Assembly (NCBI GenBank): GCA_036396795.1
Contig: DASWKF010000032.1
Span: 1 to 64,000 of the forward strand
Source of the DNA: JAHEEM01 sp036396795
Lineage (GTDB): Bacteria; Pseudomonadota; Gammaproteobacteria; Steroidobacterales; Rariloculaceae
Length of the DNA: 64,000 bases
Reading direction: 5' to 3'
Below are positions 34,133-42,905 of this stretch, one piece after another. A program made the translations under genes and the position numbers. The notes under the pieces are model-generated. The model searched no databases. It worked only from the letters and a program-made list of their open reading frames with translations, and had not been told where the DNA came from. The first letter of the stretch is position 1; every line of letters begins with the position of its first letter.

Positions 34133-35409
34133 GCGTCCTGCAGCGCCTCGCGCGTCGCCAGCGGATCGCTCGCGAACCAGGTGCGAAAGCGCAGCAGCAA
34201 CAGCAGGCCCGGTATCGCGACGGCGGCCGCGAATGAGAAGTACGGCAGCCAGCCCATTTGCGTCGCGAGCCATCCTGTGGGTGCCGTCAACAGCACCCTC
34301 GGCAGCGTCGCCAGCGCCGAAAGCAGTGCGAATTGCGTGGCGGTGAAGCGCCGGTCCGTCAAGAAAGCCATGAATGCGAGCAGAGCTGACGTGCCCATGC
34401 CCTGCGTCAGATTCTCAAACGCGATCACGGCGGCGAGCCACCAGAGGTCGTAGCCGATGACCGAGAGCAGCGCGAACCCGAGAGTCGAGACGCCTTGAAG
34501 AATTCCAGCCGTCATCAGCGCTTTGTACATCCCTAGCTTCAAGGTAAGCGCGCCGCCGAGGAAAACGCCGAAGAGCAACGGCGCGAGCCCGAAGGCCTTG
34601 ACGACCGCGCCGATCTCGGTGTTGGAGAACCCCGTCTGCAGATAGAACGGTATCGTCATGTGGCTCGCGAGGTTGTCGCCGAGCTTGTAGATGAGGATGA
34701 ACAGCAGCACCAGCCAGGCGCCGCTCGGCAGCTCATAGCGCCGGAAGAACTCGAGGAAAGGACCGAGAAACGCGCTCGTGAGCGAGCTCGGCTGCTCTTC
34801 CGCCACTTTCGGTTCGGGCGCGAGCAGTGTAAAGACCATCATCACGGCCATGACGGCTGCCATGAACAGGTAGACGCCGCGAAAACCGATGATGTCCGCG
34901 AGGATCAGGCCGCCCGCCGATGCGAGCAACATTCCGGTCCGGTAACCGTAGGTGTTCATCATCGCGCCCAAGCCCTGCTCCGCGTCCGCAAGGCTTTCGC
35001 GGCGGTAGGCATCGATCACGACATCCTGGGACGCGGAAAAGAAGCTCAGCAAAAAAGACGCGGCGACGATCAGCCAAAGGCTGCGCCCGGGGTCCTGAAA
35101 GCCGAGCAAAACGATGCTAGCGACGAGACAACTCTGAAAGATCAGCAGCCAGCCGCGACGGCGGCCGAGCCCCAGCGGCTTGAATCTGTCGAGCAGGGGC
35201 GCCCAAAGAAACTTGAGGTTATACGGGAGTCCGACGAGCCCAATGAATCCGATGGTCGTCAGATCGACGCCACCCTGCGTGAGCCAGGCCTGAAGCACCG
35301 TGAGCGTGAGCAGCAGGGGCAGCCCCGACGCGAAACCCATCGCGCCGGCGAGCCACAGCCGCGGCGTCAGCAACACGCGCCAGCTGGCGCTGCCGCCGTC
35401 AAAGGTCAT
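34129..35409 (-). CDS. ampG: AmpG-family muropeptide permease (MFS)
   Basis: This 426-residue MFS protein has 12 predicted helices and AmpG hallmarks at the N-terminus: MGFASGLPLLLTLTVLQAWL (~ residues 19-38), VGLPYNLKFLWAPLLDRF, LGRRRGWLL and ASQDVVIDAYRRE (~125-137). AmpG imports anhydro-muropeptides for cell-wall recycling. The start overlaps the 3' end of xthA by 11 bases, and its stop overlaps the Rieske gene start, so xthA, ampG and the Rieske gene form a tight operon. Confidence 0.9.
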   Translation of the reverse strand: MTFDGGSASWRVLLTPRLWLAGAMGFASGLPLLLTLTVLQAWLTQGGVDLTTIGFIGLVGLPYNLKFLWAPLLDRFKPLGLGRRRGWLLIFQSCLVASIVLLGFQDPGRSLWLIVAASFLLSFFSASQDVVIDAYRRESLADAEQGLGAMMNTYGYRTGMLLASAGGLILADIIGFRGVYLFMAAVMAVMMVFTLLAPEPKVAEEQPSSLTSAFLGPFLEFFRRYELPSGAWLVLLFILIYKLGDNLASHMTIPFYLQTGFSNTEIGAVVKAFGLAPLLFGVFLGGALTLKLGMYKALMTAGILQGVSTLGFALLSVIGYDLWWLAAVIAFENLTQGMGTSALLAFMAFLTDRRFTATQFALLSALATLPRVLLTAPTGWLATQMGWLPYFSFAAAVAIPGLLLLLRFRTWFASDPLATREALQDA

Positions 35410-36169
35410 AGTCGATCGTCAAGGGAGCATGATCGGAGAAACGCCTGCTCTTGTAGATCGCGGCGCGTCTGACCGTGCCGTGGAGTCCCTCCGAGATGAG
35501 CTGATAATCGATCCGCCATCCGACGTTCTTCTCCCAGGCGCGCCCTCGGTTGGACCACCACGTGTACTGCTCAGGCTCCTGGTTGATGCTGCGGAAGGCG
35601 TCGACGTAGCCGCCCGCGCCCAAGGTCGCCTCCATCCAGGCGCGCTCTTCCGGCAGGAAGCCCGAATTTTTCTGATTGCCGCGCCAATTCTTGAGGTCGA
35701 TGGCTTTGTGAGCGATGTTGAAGTCACCGCAGAGGATATAGGTCTTGGACCGCCGGCGAAGCATCGCGAGATGTTTCTCGAAAACCTCCAGGAAGCGGAA
35801 TTTTGCCGCCTGCCGGGCCTCGCCGGACGAGCCGGAGGGCAAATAGACGCTGACGACCACGAGATCGCCGAAATCGGCCTCCAGATAGCGGCCCTCGGCG
35901 TCGAACTCCTCCGAGCCGAAGCCCTTGATCACTCGCGCGGGCTGCTCGCGGCTGTAGAGCGCCACGCCACTGTAACCGGGGCGCACGGCACCGAAAACGT
36001 AGCGGTAATAATTTCTCCGCTCAAAGGGTGTTCCGCTGAGCTGAAATTCCTTGGCCTTGATCTCCTGCACGCAGAGCACGTCCGCTTGCTGTCTCGAGAA
36101 CCAATCGAAGAACCCCTTGCGCGCCGCCGAGCGCAAGCCGTTGGCATTGAAAGTAATGATTCTGGTCAC
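35399..36169 (-). CDS. xthA: Exodeoxyribonuclease III (AP endonuclease)
   Basis: This 256-residue EEP-fold nuclease cuts at abasic sites in base-excision repair. Visible motifs are ITFNANGLRSA (Asn7/8 region), VLCVQEIKA (catalytic Glu ~ residue 37), YSGVALYSRE, GDFNIAHKAIDL (~149), the RIDYQLIS segment and SDHAPLTIDYDL at the C-terminus with the catalytic Asp-His pair. It is the first gene of the xthA-ampG-Rieske run and is divergent from pyrE. Confidence 0.95.
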   Translation of the reverse strand: MTRIITFNANGLRSAARKGFFDWFSRQQADVLCVQEIKAKEFQLSGTPFERRNYYRYVFGAVRPGYSGVALYSREQPARVIKGFGSEEFDAEGRYLEADFGDLVVVSVYLPSGSSGEARQAAKFRFLEVFEKHLAMLRRRSKTYILCGDFNIAHKAIDLKNWRGNQKNSGFLPEERAWMEATLGAGGYVDAFRSINQEPEQYTWWSNRGRAWEKNVGWRIDYQLISEGLHGTVRRAAIYKSRRFSDHAPLTIDYDL

Positions 36170-36228
36170 CGCCGGCTACTCGCAATGCCTGGGAAGCGCG
36201 TATCATACAGAACGCGATCAGGGTGATC

Positions 36229-36891
36229 ATGGAAGCGTACAAGACACAGTTTCTCGAGCTGTCGTTGGAGCTGGGCGTGCTCAGATTCGGCGAGTTCGAG
36301 CTCAAGTCGGGACGTACCAGCCCATATTTCTTCAATGCCGGGCTCTTCAACACCGGCTACGCCGCTGCGAAGCTCGGGCGTTGCTACGCGTCGGCGATCG
36401 CGGCAATGGATTTCGAGTTCGACATGCTCTTCGGCCCCGCCTACAAGGGCATCGGTCTGGTGACGCTCACCGCCGCAGCGCTGGCGGAGCATTACGATCT
36501 CGACTACCCGTTCGCCTTCAATCGCAAGGAGGCGAAAGACCATGGCGAGGGCGGCCGGAGCATTGGCGCGCCGATCACGGGCCGTGTGCTGATTCTCGAC
36601 GACGTCATCACCGCGGGCACGGCGATCAGGGAAATCGTCGAGCTCATCAAGGAGGCCGGCGCCCAGCCCGCCGGAGTGCTCGTGGCCTTGGACCGGGAGG
36701 AGATCGGCGGGCGCAATCGGCTGTCGGCCGTCAGCGAGCTCGAGCAGGCCCTGGGAGTCCCGATACGCAGCATCATCTCCTTGACCGATCTCGTCGATCA
36801 CCTGGAGGAGGAGAGCGAATATGCGAGCTTTCTGCCCAGCGTGCGCTCCTACCGCAATCGCTACGGCATCGCGCAGTCGCGCAGGAACTAG
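36229..36891 (+). CDS. pyrE: Orotate phosphoribosyltransferase
   Basis: This 220-residue protein joins orotate to PRPP in pyrimidine synthesis. Motifs: FELKSGRTSPYFFNAGLF (~ residues 22-39), LFGPAYKGIGLV (~ residue 69), AFNRKEAKDHGEGG and the PRPP-binding VLILDDVITAGTAIRE (~120-135). ATG 36229 is preferred over the GTG two codons upstream; AGGGTG lies 5 bases before it. xthA is divergent, the same arrangement as in some other gammaproteobacteria. Confidence 0.96.
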   Translation: MEAYKTQFLELSLELGVLRFGEFELKSGRTSPYFFNAGLFNTGYAAAKLGRCYASAIAAMDFEFDMLFGPAYKGIGLVTLTAAALAEHYDLDYPFAFNRKEAKDHGEGGRSIGAPITGRVLILDDVITAGTAIREIVELIKEAGAQPAGVLVALDREEIGGRNRLSAVSELEQALGVPIRSIISLTDLVDHLEEESEYASFLPSVRSYRNRYGIAQSRRN

Positions 36892-36996
36892 CCGGCAGGG
36901 CACGGCCTTTTCACGGAACTGAGGCCCATTGCCCTTCCGGGTCCGGCGGATCTGTTATATCTTCGAAGGTTCCGAAGTCGGCGAACTTTGACATAA

Positions 36997-37638
36997 GTGA
37001 ATCCGCGAATCTCACGGCAGCTGCTGGCGGCGCTTTGTTTGATCGTTCTGGGCGCGTCCCAGGCGGTGGCTCAGCAGCGGCTGTACCGTTGGGTGGACGA
37101 CCAGGGGGTGGTTCACTATGGGGATCGCGTGCCGCCGGAGTACGCAGGCCGCGACCGGGACCTGCTCAATACCCAGGGTGTGACCGTGGGCGCCGAGGAA
37201 GGCGCGATCACCGACGAGGAGCGCGCCGAGCTCGAGCGGCGCGAGGCTGTCGAGAGCGCCGACAGGCAGGCTCGCGTCGAGAACGCCCGGCGCGATCAGG
37301 TATTGCTCGACACTTATCTGTCCGTCGGCGAAATCGAGCAGCTCAGAGACCGCCGCTTGGAGCTGCTGGCAGCCCAAATCAAGGTCACCGAGCAATATCT
37401 GGCCAATCTGCGCAAGCGCCTGGCCCGCCTGCAGAGCGAGGCCTCCAACTACAAGCCCTACAGCGACGACGCCGACGCCCCGGACGTCCCCGAGAACCTG
37501 GGCCTGGAGCTGTCCCGCACGCTCGCCTCGATCACCGTCTACGAGCAGACGCTCATGCGCAGCCGCGCGGAGCAAGACTCTCTCTCGAGGGCTTTCGCCA
37601 GGGATATCGAACGCTTTCGCGAGCTGAAGGGCGGCTGA
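36997..37638 (+). CDS. DUF4124 exported coiled-coil protein
   Basis: A signal peptide (LLAALCLIVLGASQAVAQ) is followed by a short DUF4124 domain (QRLYRWVDDQGVVHYGDR, residues ~26-43) and a long charged coiled-coil region (~75-213) rich in Glu, Arg and Leu. The family is common in gammaproteobacteria, periplasmic and of unknown function. The start is GTG 36997 with no clear SD. It lies about 105 bases after pyrE and converges with dut, 8 bases apart. Confidence 0.8.
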   Translation: MNPRISRQLLAALCLIVLGASQAVAQQRLYRWVDDQGVVHYGDRVPPEYAGRDRDLLNTQGVTVGAEEGAITDEERAELERREAVESADRQARVENARRDQVLLDTYLSVGEIEQLRDRRLELLAAQIKVTEQYLANLRKRLARLQSEASNYKPYSDDADAPDVPENLGLELSRTLASITVYEQTLMRSRAEQDSLSRAFARDIERFRELKGG

Positions 37639-37645
37639 GCCGCCG

Positions 37646-38116
37646 TCAGTGTTTACCCGAGTGGCCGAAGCCGCCGGCGCCGCGGCCGCTCTGCTCGAAC
37701 GACTCCACGACCTCGAACTGAGCCTCGACGACGGGAACGATCACCAGCTGCGCGACGCGGTCTCCGGGCTCGATGCGAAAACGGGTCGCACCTCGGTTCC
37801 ACACCGAGATCATCAGCTGGCCCTGATAGTCCGAATCGATCAACCCGACGAGGTTGCCGAGGACGATCCCGTGCTTATGCCCCAGGCCCGATCGCGGCAG
37901 GACGACGGCGGCAAGCGTCGGATCGTCGAGATGTATCGCCAGTCCCGAGGGAATCAGCTCGCAGTCGCCGGGATCGAGCTCCAACGGCGCATCGATGCAG
38001 GCCCGCAGATCGACGCCAGCCGAACCCGCCGTCGCCTTGCTCGGCAGCGGAATATCCCTGCCTAAACGCTCGTCGAGTATCTTGAGCTTGACGCGCCGCA
38101 GCGCCCGTTCCTTCAT
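37646..38116 (-). CDS. dut: dUTP diphosphatase
   Basis: This 156-residue trimeric dUTPase hydrolyses dUTP to dUMP and PPi. All five motifs are visible: AGSAGVDLRA (~30), PRSGLGHKHGI (~73), LVGLIDSDYQGQL (~88), RIEPGDRVAQLVIVPV (~113) and GRGAGGFGHSG (~144). It follows coaBC on the same strand by 35 bases, the common coaBC-dut arrangement. Confidence 0.96.
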   Translation of the reverse strand: MKERALRRVKLKILDERLGRDIPLPSKATAGSAGVDLRACIDAPLELDPGDCELIPSGLAIHLDDPTLAAVVLPRSGLGHKHGIVLGNLVGLIDSDYQGQLMISVWNRGATRFRIEPGDRVAQLVIVPVVEAQFEVVESFEQSGRGAGGFGHSGKH

Positions 38117-38151
38117 CTGCCCTGGCGGGAGTCAGTGGCCTGTGGCGGCCA

Positions 38152-39405
38152 CTAGACCGGCAACCGGGCCCGGGACGGGCCGCCGGTCTCGCTGCGCGAG
38201 GCGCGAAAACGCTCCGCGATCAGCCCGATGAGGCGTTGGGCGAGCACCGACTTCGTCGCCCGCTCGAGCGTGCGCTCGCCGCCTTTCCAAAGCACGGTCA
38301 AGGCATTGGTCTCCTGATCGAAACCGCGGTCGGCGCCGACGAGATTCGCCGCCATCATGTCCACGTCCTTGTTGTCGAGCTTTTCCCGGGCGTGACGAGC
38401 CACATCCTGGGTCTCGGCCGCGAAGCCGACCGTGAATGGCCTGTCGGGAAGCGCGGCGACACTTGCGAGCGTATCGGGCGAGCGCACCAGCGCCAGATTC
38501 ATTTCCTCGTCTTTGCGCTTGATCTTGTGGGGCGACGGCGAGCGCGGGCGGTAGTCCGAGACCGCGGCGCAGCCGATGAATATGTCGGCGCCGCGGACGT
38601 GCTGCTGGACCGCGGCATGCATTTGCTCCGCGGTCTCGACGTCGATTCGCTCGATTCCGCGAGGCGCGGGCAGCGCCACGGGGCCGCTCACGAGCAGCAC
38701 TTCGGCGCCGGCCTGCTGGGCGGCCTGCGCCAGTGCGTAGCCCATCTTGCCGGAGCTGCGGTTGGTAATGTAGCGAACGGGGTCGATCGGCTCTCGCGTC
38801 GGCCCCGCGGTGATGACGACGCGCGTCCCCTTGAGAGCCTGGGACGTCAGGCGCGTCGGCGTTTCGAAAACCGCGGCGACGATCTGCTCGGGCTCCAGCA
38901 TCCGTCCGGGCCCAACCTCGCCGCAGGCGTGAGAGCCGACCGCCGGGCCCAAGAACCTGACGCCTCGCTCCTCGAGCAGGCGCCGGTTGTGCTGTACGGC
39001 GGGATGCTGCCACATCATCTGGTTCATGGCCGGAACGAGAATCACCGGCGACGTCGTCGCCAAGCAGAGCGTGGCGAGCAGGTCGGGCGCCAGACCGTTG
39101 GCCAGCGTGCCGATGCAGTGGGCCGTGGCGGGCGCGATGATCACCAGATCGGCCCAGCGGGCGAGCTCGATGTGCCCCATCGCCGCTTCGGCCTCCGGAT
39201 CCCATAGATCATCGCGCACCCGCCGAGAGGACACGGCTTGGAAGGTCACCGGAGAGACGAATTCGCGCGCGCCCCGGGTCATGACGACCTGCACGTCGGC
39301 GCCGCGCTCGACGAGCCGGCGCACGAGCTCCGGGCTCTTGTAAGCGGCGATCCCGCCGCTCACGCCGAGAAGAATCTTCGGCCCCTCGCCCTGTGTCGCG
39401 TCCAC
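38152..39405 (-). CDS. coaBC: Bifunctional phosphopantothenoylcysteine decarboxylase/phosphopantothenate-cysteine ligase
   Basis: This 417-residue protein carries out two steps of coenzyme A synthesis. The N-terminal FMN-dependent CoaC half has ILLGVSGGIAAYKSPELVRR (~10-29), the catalytic-His region and PAMNQMMWQHPAVQ (~125). The C-terminal CoaB half has VVITAGPTREPIDPVRYITN and SSGKMGYALAQAA (~205-240) and KIKRKDEE, the Lys-rich ligase motif. GTG 39405 is chosen because it precedes the first family residues and GAGGGC lies upstream; the frame stays open to 39549. Confidence 0.93.
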   Translation of the reverse strand: MDATQGEGPKILLGVSGGIAAYKSPELVRRLVERGADVQVVMTRGAREFVSPVTFQAVSSRRVRDDLWDPEAEAAMGHIELARWADLVIIAPATAHCIGTLANGLAPDLLATLCLATTSPVILVPAMNQMMWQHPAVQHNRRLLEERGVRFLGPAVGSHACGEVGPGRMLEPEQIVAAVFETPTRLTSQALKGTRVVITAGPTREPIDPVRYITNRSSGKMGYALAQAAQQAGAEVLLVSGPVALPAPRGIERIDVETAEQMHAAVQQHVRGADIFIGCAAVSDYRPRSPSPHKIKRKDEEMNLALVRSPDTLASVAALPDRPFTVGFAAETQDVARHAREKLDNKDVDMMAANLVGADRGFDQETNALTVLWKGGERTLERATKSVLAQRLIGLIAERFRASRSETGGPSRARLPV

Positions 39406-39562
39406 CCAAAGCCCTCGTTGCGCCGCTCGCCGCAGCTTAGCCGCAAGGTCAGGCGTTTTCCACCGACGCGGTGCGCATTTCTCGCGGTTCGGGCGCCTAA
39501 AGTCGGCTGGCTCAGGGGTCCCGAGGCGCCTAGAGTCCCACCGATGCAATCAGGCCACGTCG

Positions 39563-40237
39563 ATGTCGATCAAGCAACGGCCGGTCTCTGAACAGCCGAG
39601 GGAGCGGCTGCAGAGGGCGGGCCCGTCCGGATTGTCGGATGCGGAGCTGCTCGCGCTGCTGCTGGGCAACGGCCCGGCGGGCGGAGACGCGCTCGGTCTC
39701 GCCTTCGATCTGCTCGATCGCTGCGGCGAGCTCGGCAAGGTGCTCGCGGCGGGCCAGGCGGAGCTCTGCGCTGTGGCGGGGGTGGGCGCGGCCAAGGCGG
39801 CCCGATTGCAAGCAGCGCTGGAGCTCGGCCGCCGCTACTTCCAGGGGCCGGTCAAGGCCCGCCTTTCGCTGCGCGCTCCGAATGATGCAGCGCGCTTCTT
39901 CCGTGCGCAGCTCGGCGATCTGCCGCACGAGGTGTTCGCTTGCCTTTTTCTCGACACGCGCCACCGCCTGATCCGCTACGAAGCGCTGTTCCGCGGCTCC
40001 ATAGACGGCGCCACGGTGCATCCGCGCGAGGTGGTCAAGAGAGCCCTGCACCACAATGCCGCGGCGATGATCGTCGGCCATAACCACCCGTCCGGGGTCG
40101 CCGAGCCCAGCGAAGCCGATCGCGGCATCACGCTGAAGCTGGTCCGGGCGCTCGAGCTCGTGGAGATTCGCCTGCTCGACCACCTCGTGGTCGGCCGGGA
40201 GGGGCATGTCTCGCTCGCGGAGCTGGGGTGGATCTAG
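39563..40237 (+). CDS. radC: RadC/JAMM-domain DNA repair-like protein
   Basis: This 224-residue protein has a helix-hairpin-helix part (~60-85; LCAVAGVGAAKAARLQAALELG) and a C-terminal JAMM metallopeptidase-like domain with MIVGHNHPSGVAEPSEADR (~ residues 168-186), the zinc-binding HxHPSG-x8-D signature. The molecular function is unresolved despite the historic repair name. It is divergent from coaBC and precedes rpmB-rpmG, the usual context. Confidence 0.93.
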   Translation: MSIKQRPVSEQPRERLQRAGPSGLSDAELLALLLGNGPAGGDALGLAFDLLDRCGELGKVLAAGQAELCAVAGVGAAKAARLQAALELGRRYFQGPVKARLSLRAPNDAARFFRAQLGDLPHEVFACLFLDTRHRLIRYEALFRGSIDGATVHPREVVKRALHHNAAAMIVGHNHPSGVAEPSEADRGITLKLVRALELVEIRLLDHLVVGREGHVSLAELGWI

Positions 40238-40297
40238 GCCTCGCCAGCGGGTATAGTGCCCGGCCTGCTGCTTTCCTTGGCCCCGCAGGAAACCGCG

Positions 40298-40534
40298 ATG
40301 TCCAGAGTATGCCAGGTAACCGGGAAACGCCCGATGACGGGAAACAACGTTTCTCACGCCAATAACAAGACGCGCCGGCGCTTCTTGCCGAATCTGCATA
40401 CCCAGCGTTTTTGGCTACCGTCGGAGAAACGCTTCATCAAGCTGCGGGTCTCGCACAAGGGCCTGAGAATCATCGACAAGCTCGGGATCGAGCAGGTCGT
40501 GCAAGACCTTCGAGCCCGCGGCAAAGCCGTTTAG
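40298..40534 (+). CDS. rpmB: 50S ribosomal protein L28
   Basis: This 78-residue protein begins MSRVCQVTGKRPMTGNNVSH and contains NKTRRRFLPNLHTQRFW and LRVSHKGLRIIDK. It has a single Cys and no zinc-binding set, as in most gammaproteobacterial L28. CAGGAAA lies about 6 bases before ATG 40298; the frame is open upstream without family residues. rpmG follows 14 bases later. Confidence 0.97.
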   Translation: MSRVCQVTGKRPMTGNNVSHANNKTRRRFLPNLHTQRFWLPSEKRFIKLRVSHKGLRIIDKLGIEQVVQDLRARGKAV

Positions 40535-40548
40535 ACGAGGAGACCGAC

Positions 40549-40704
40549 GTGAGAGAGAAGATCCGGCTCATGTCTTCCGCGGGCACGGGCCACTACTATA
40601 CGACGACGAAAAACAAGCGACTTCATCCGGAGAAGATGGAGGTCAAGAAATACGATCCGACGATCCGCAAGCACGTCGTCTATAAGGAAACCAAGATCAA
40701 GTAA
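40549..40704 (+). CDS. rpmG: 50S ribosomal protein L33
   Basis: This 51-residue protein, MREKIRLMSSAGTGHYYTTT then KNKRLHPEKMEVKKYDP, is the zinc-free form lacking the CxxC pairs. It starts with GTG 40549, preceded by GAGGAG 7 bases upstream. It is co-transcribed with rpmB and ends 20 bases from the convergent desaturase gene. Confidence 0.97.
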   Translation: MREKIRLMSSAGTGHYYTTTKNKRLHPEKMEVKKYDPTIRKHVVYKETKIK

Positions 40705-40724
40705 GCCGCCTCGCGGCCGCGTAC

Positions 40725-41945
40725 TCAAGCCGTCGCCGGCTGAGGCGTATCGGCGAACGACTTGAGATAGAGCGCGAACTCCTGAAGCTTTTGAATGCCG
40801 CTGGCCTCGGCCCTGCTGCACCACTCCTTGAAGTCGGACAAGAGATGCTCGTTGCTGCGGTGTGACCCCGCCCAGAGCTCTTTGAGCTCGTTGCGGAACT
40901 CCAACACCGTCTTGAAGCTCGGATGGCGCGCCATCAGGTCGTCCAAGCGCTTCTGTGAGCTCGCATCCAGCATGCTCGGATGCCAGCTCAATAATCGCCT
41001 GACACGCCCGAGAATCGCGCTGGCGTTCTCGCCGACGCGTTCCAGCTCGTTACGCAGCACCGGCAGGGTTACGCTTTGAGTGTAGTGCCGTAATACGTGC
41101 ATGCGGTTGACGATGATCGATCGCAGCACCTTGATATCGAGCGTCCCGGGACGTCCGGCGAGCTCCGGTTGAGGTGCTACGCGCCTCACCTTCACGAGGC
41201 CCAGCGCCGCGAGCAGCTTCACGTGCAGCCAACCCAGGTCGATTTCTCCGCGACGCACCGAGAACTTCGCCGAGCTCGGGAACGCGTGGTGGTTGTTATG
41301 CAGCTCCTCGCCGGCGATGAATACGGCGAACGGCCATAAGTTGGTCGAGGCATCGTCGGTATCGAAGCTCCGGTAGCCCTTGGCATGCCCGAGACCGTTG
41401 ATCACGCCGGCCGCGAGCAGCGGCATCGTGATGAGCTGAATCGCAAGCAATATGATTCCGGGGACGCCGAACAGCAACAGGTCGAGAATCGCCAACAGTG
41501 CTATTCCGGCGTTGGGGCACCGTCCGTAGACGCGCCTTTCGAGCCAGTCGTCCGGGGTGCCCTTCGAGTATTTCTCCAGGGTTTCCGCTTTAGCGGCTTC
41601 GGCTCGATAGAGCTCCGCGCCCCGAAGCAAGACCTCTTTGAGCCCGAAAATCTTCGGGCTGTGCGGATCTCCTTCGGTCTCGCAACAGGCGTGATGCTTG
41701 CGATGCACGGCGACCCATTCCTTGGTGCTGGCGCCGGTGGTGATCCAGAGCCACAGGCGGAAGAAGTGCCGCAACGCCGGATGCAAATCGATCGCCCGGT
41801 GCGCCTGATCGCGATGGTAGTAGAGGGTGATTCCGAGCAGCGTGATATGCATCGTCAGCAAGACGACGCCGACATAGCCCCAAAATCCCAATCCGATAAG
41901 CCCGTAGTAGTTGTCGAAGATGAATTGCACGTCGGTATCCAGCAT
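40725..41945 (-). CDS. Acyl-CoA/fatty-acid desaturase
   Basis: This 406-residue integral membrane protein has the three histidine boxes of delta-9-type desaturases: HRDQAH (~ residue 44), HRKHH (~ residue 83) and HNNHH (~ residue 217), with GEELHNNHHAFPSSAKFS typical of bacterial stearoyl-CoA-like desaturases. It would insert a double bond in acyl chains using a di-iron centre, tuning membrane fluidity. A C-terminal ~130-residue helical extension (~ residue 275 onward) goes beyond the core. ATG 41945 is chosen; a GTG lies directly before it. Confidence 0.9.
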   Translation of the reverse strand: MLDTDVQFIFDNYYGLIGLGFWGYVGVVLLTMHITLLGITLYYHRDQAHRAIDLHPALRHFFRLWLWITTGASTKEWVAVHRKHHACCETEGDPHSPKIFGLKEVLLRGAELYRAEAAKAETLEKYSKGTPDDWLERRVYGRCPNAGIALLAILDLLLFGVPGIILLAIQLITMPLLAAGVINGLGHAKGYRSFDTDDASTNLWPFAVFIAGEELHNNHHAFPSSAKFSVRRGEIDLGWLHVKLLAALGLVKVRRVAPQPELAGRPGTLDIKVLRSIIVNRMHVLRHYTQSVTLPVLRNELERVGENASAILGRVRRLLSWHPSMLDASSQKRLDDLMARHPSFKTVLEFRNELKELWAGSHRSNEHLLSDFKEWCSRAEASGIQKLQEFALYLKSFADTPQPATA

Positions 41946-42070
41946 CACCGTGGCGAAAGCGCCTCACTATAGCGGAAGCACCTATCTACTCCAAGGTAGT
42001 CGCCGGAGCTGTGCAAGGCCTCACAGTTCCACATATGGTCGCGCTCGACGACACCGCGTAAGCTCGGAGC

Positions 42071-42883
42071 ATGCCGGAGCTTCCTGAGGTCGAAACGACG
42101 CGGCGCGGCCTCGAGCCGCTGCTCATCGGCAAAGAGATTGCGGGGTTCGAGATCCGTCAGCCGTCGCTGCGCTGGCCGGTGGAGGAAACGCTGCTCGCGC
42201 GGCTCGAGGGGCAGCGGATCAACGCCCTCGGCAGGCGGGGGAAATATCTGCTGATTCTCGCCGATGCCGGCAGCTTGCTGCTGCATCTGGGGATGTCCGG
42301 CAGTCTCCGGTTTCTCGAAGCGCCCAGACCGCCGGCGACTCACGACCATCTCGACCTGGTGTTCGCCGGTGGCGCGAGGTTGCGCTTTACCGATCCGCGC
42401 CGCTTCGGCAGCCTGCATTTCACCGACTCGCCCGAGAATCACTGGTTGCTGAGGCATCTCGGCCGCGAGCCGCTCGGCGAGGCGTTCTCGAGCGAATATC
42501 TCAGGCGGTGCGCCAGAGGACGCCGCGTGCCGATCAAGCAGCTCCTCATGAACAGCCGCGTCGTCGCCGGCATCGGCAACATCTATGCGAGCGAGGCCTT
42601 GTATCGCGCGGGAATCCACCCGCGGCGCGCTTCGGGAAGCGTGTCGCCTGCGCGCTTCGGGCGCCTGGTCGAGTCAATCAAGCTCGTCTTGCGCGAGGCC
42701 ATTGAGGTCGGCGGCACCACGCTTCGCGATTTTGTCGACGGCGACGGCAGGCCGGGCTATTTCCAGCTCGCGCTCAGGGTCTATGGCCGGGCCGGCGAGC
42801 CCTGCCGATCTTGCGGCCGGCCGATCAGGCAGATCGTGCTCGGACAGCGGGCGACGTATTACTGCCCCGGGTGCCAGCGCTGA
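42071..42883 (+). CDS. mutM: Formamidopyrimidine-DNA glycosylase
   Basis: This 270-residue Fpg/MutM protein excises oxidised purines. After Met, Pro2 and Glu3 (MPELPEVETTRRGLE) form the catalytic N-terminus. GRRGKYLLI (~ residue 57) has the conserved Lys, and QLLMNSRVVAGIGNIYASEALY (within ~157-178) is the H2TH region. The C-terminal zinc finger is CRSCGRPIRQ...YYCPGCQ. CGGAG precedes the ATG. It is divergent from the desaturase and convergent with ggt. Confidence 0.97.
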   Translation: MPELPEVETTRRGLEPLLIGKEIAGFEIRQPSLRWPVEETLLARLEGQRINALGRRGKYLLILADAGSLLLHLGMSGSLRFLEAPRPPATHDHLDLVFAGGARLRFTDPRRFGSLHFTDSPENHWLLRHLGREPLGEAFSSEYLRRCARGRRVPIKQLLMNSRVVAGIGNIYASEALYRAGIHPRRASGSVSPARFGRLVESIKLVLREAIEVGGTTLRDFVDGDGRPGYFQLALRVYGRAGEPCRSCGRPIRQIVLGQRATYYCPGCQR

Positions 42884-42905
42884 GAATCTTCGAGCGTACG
42901 GCGGT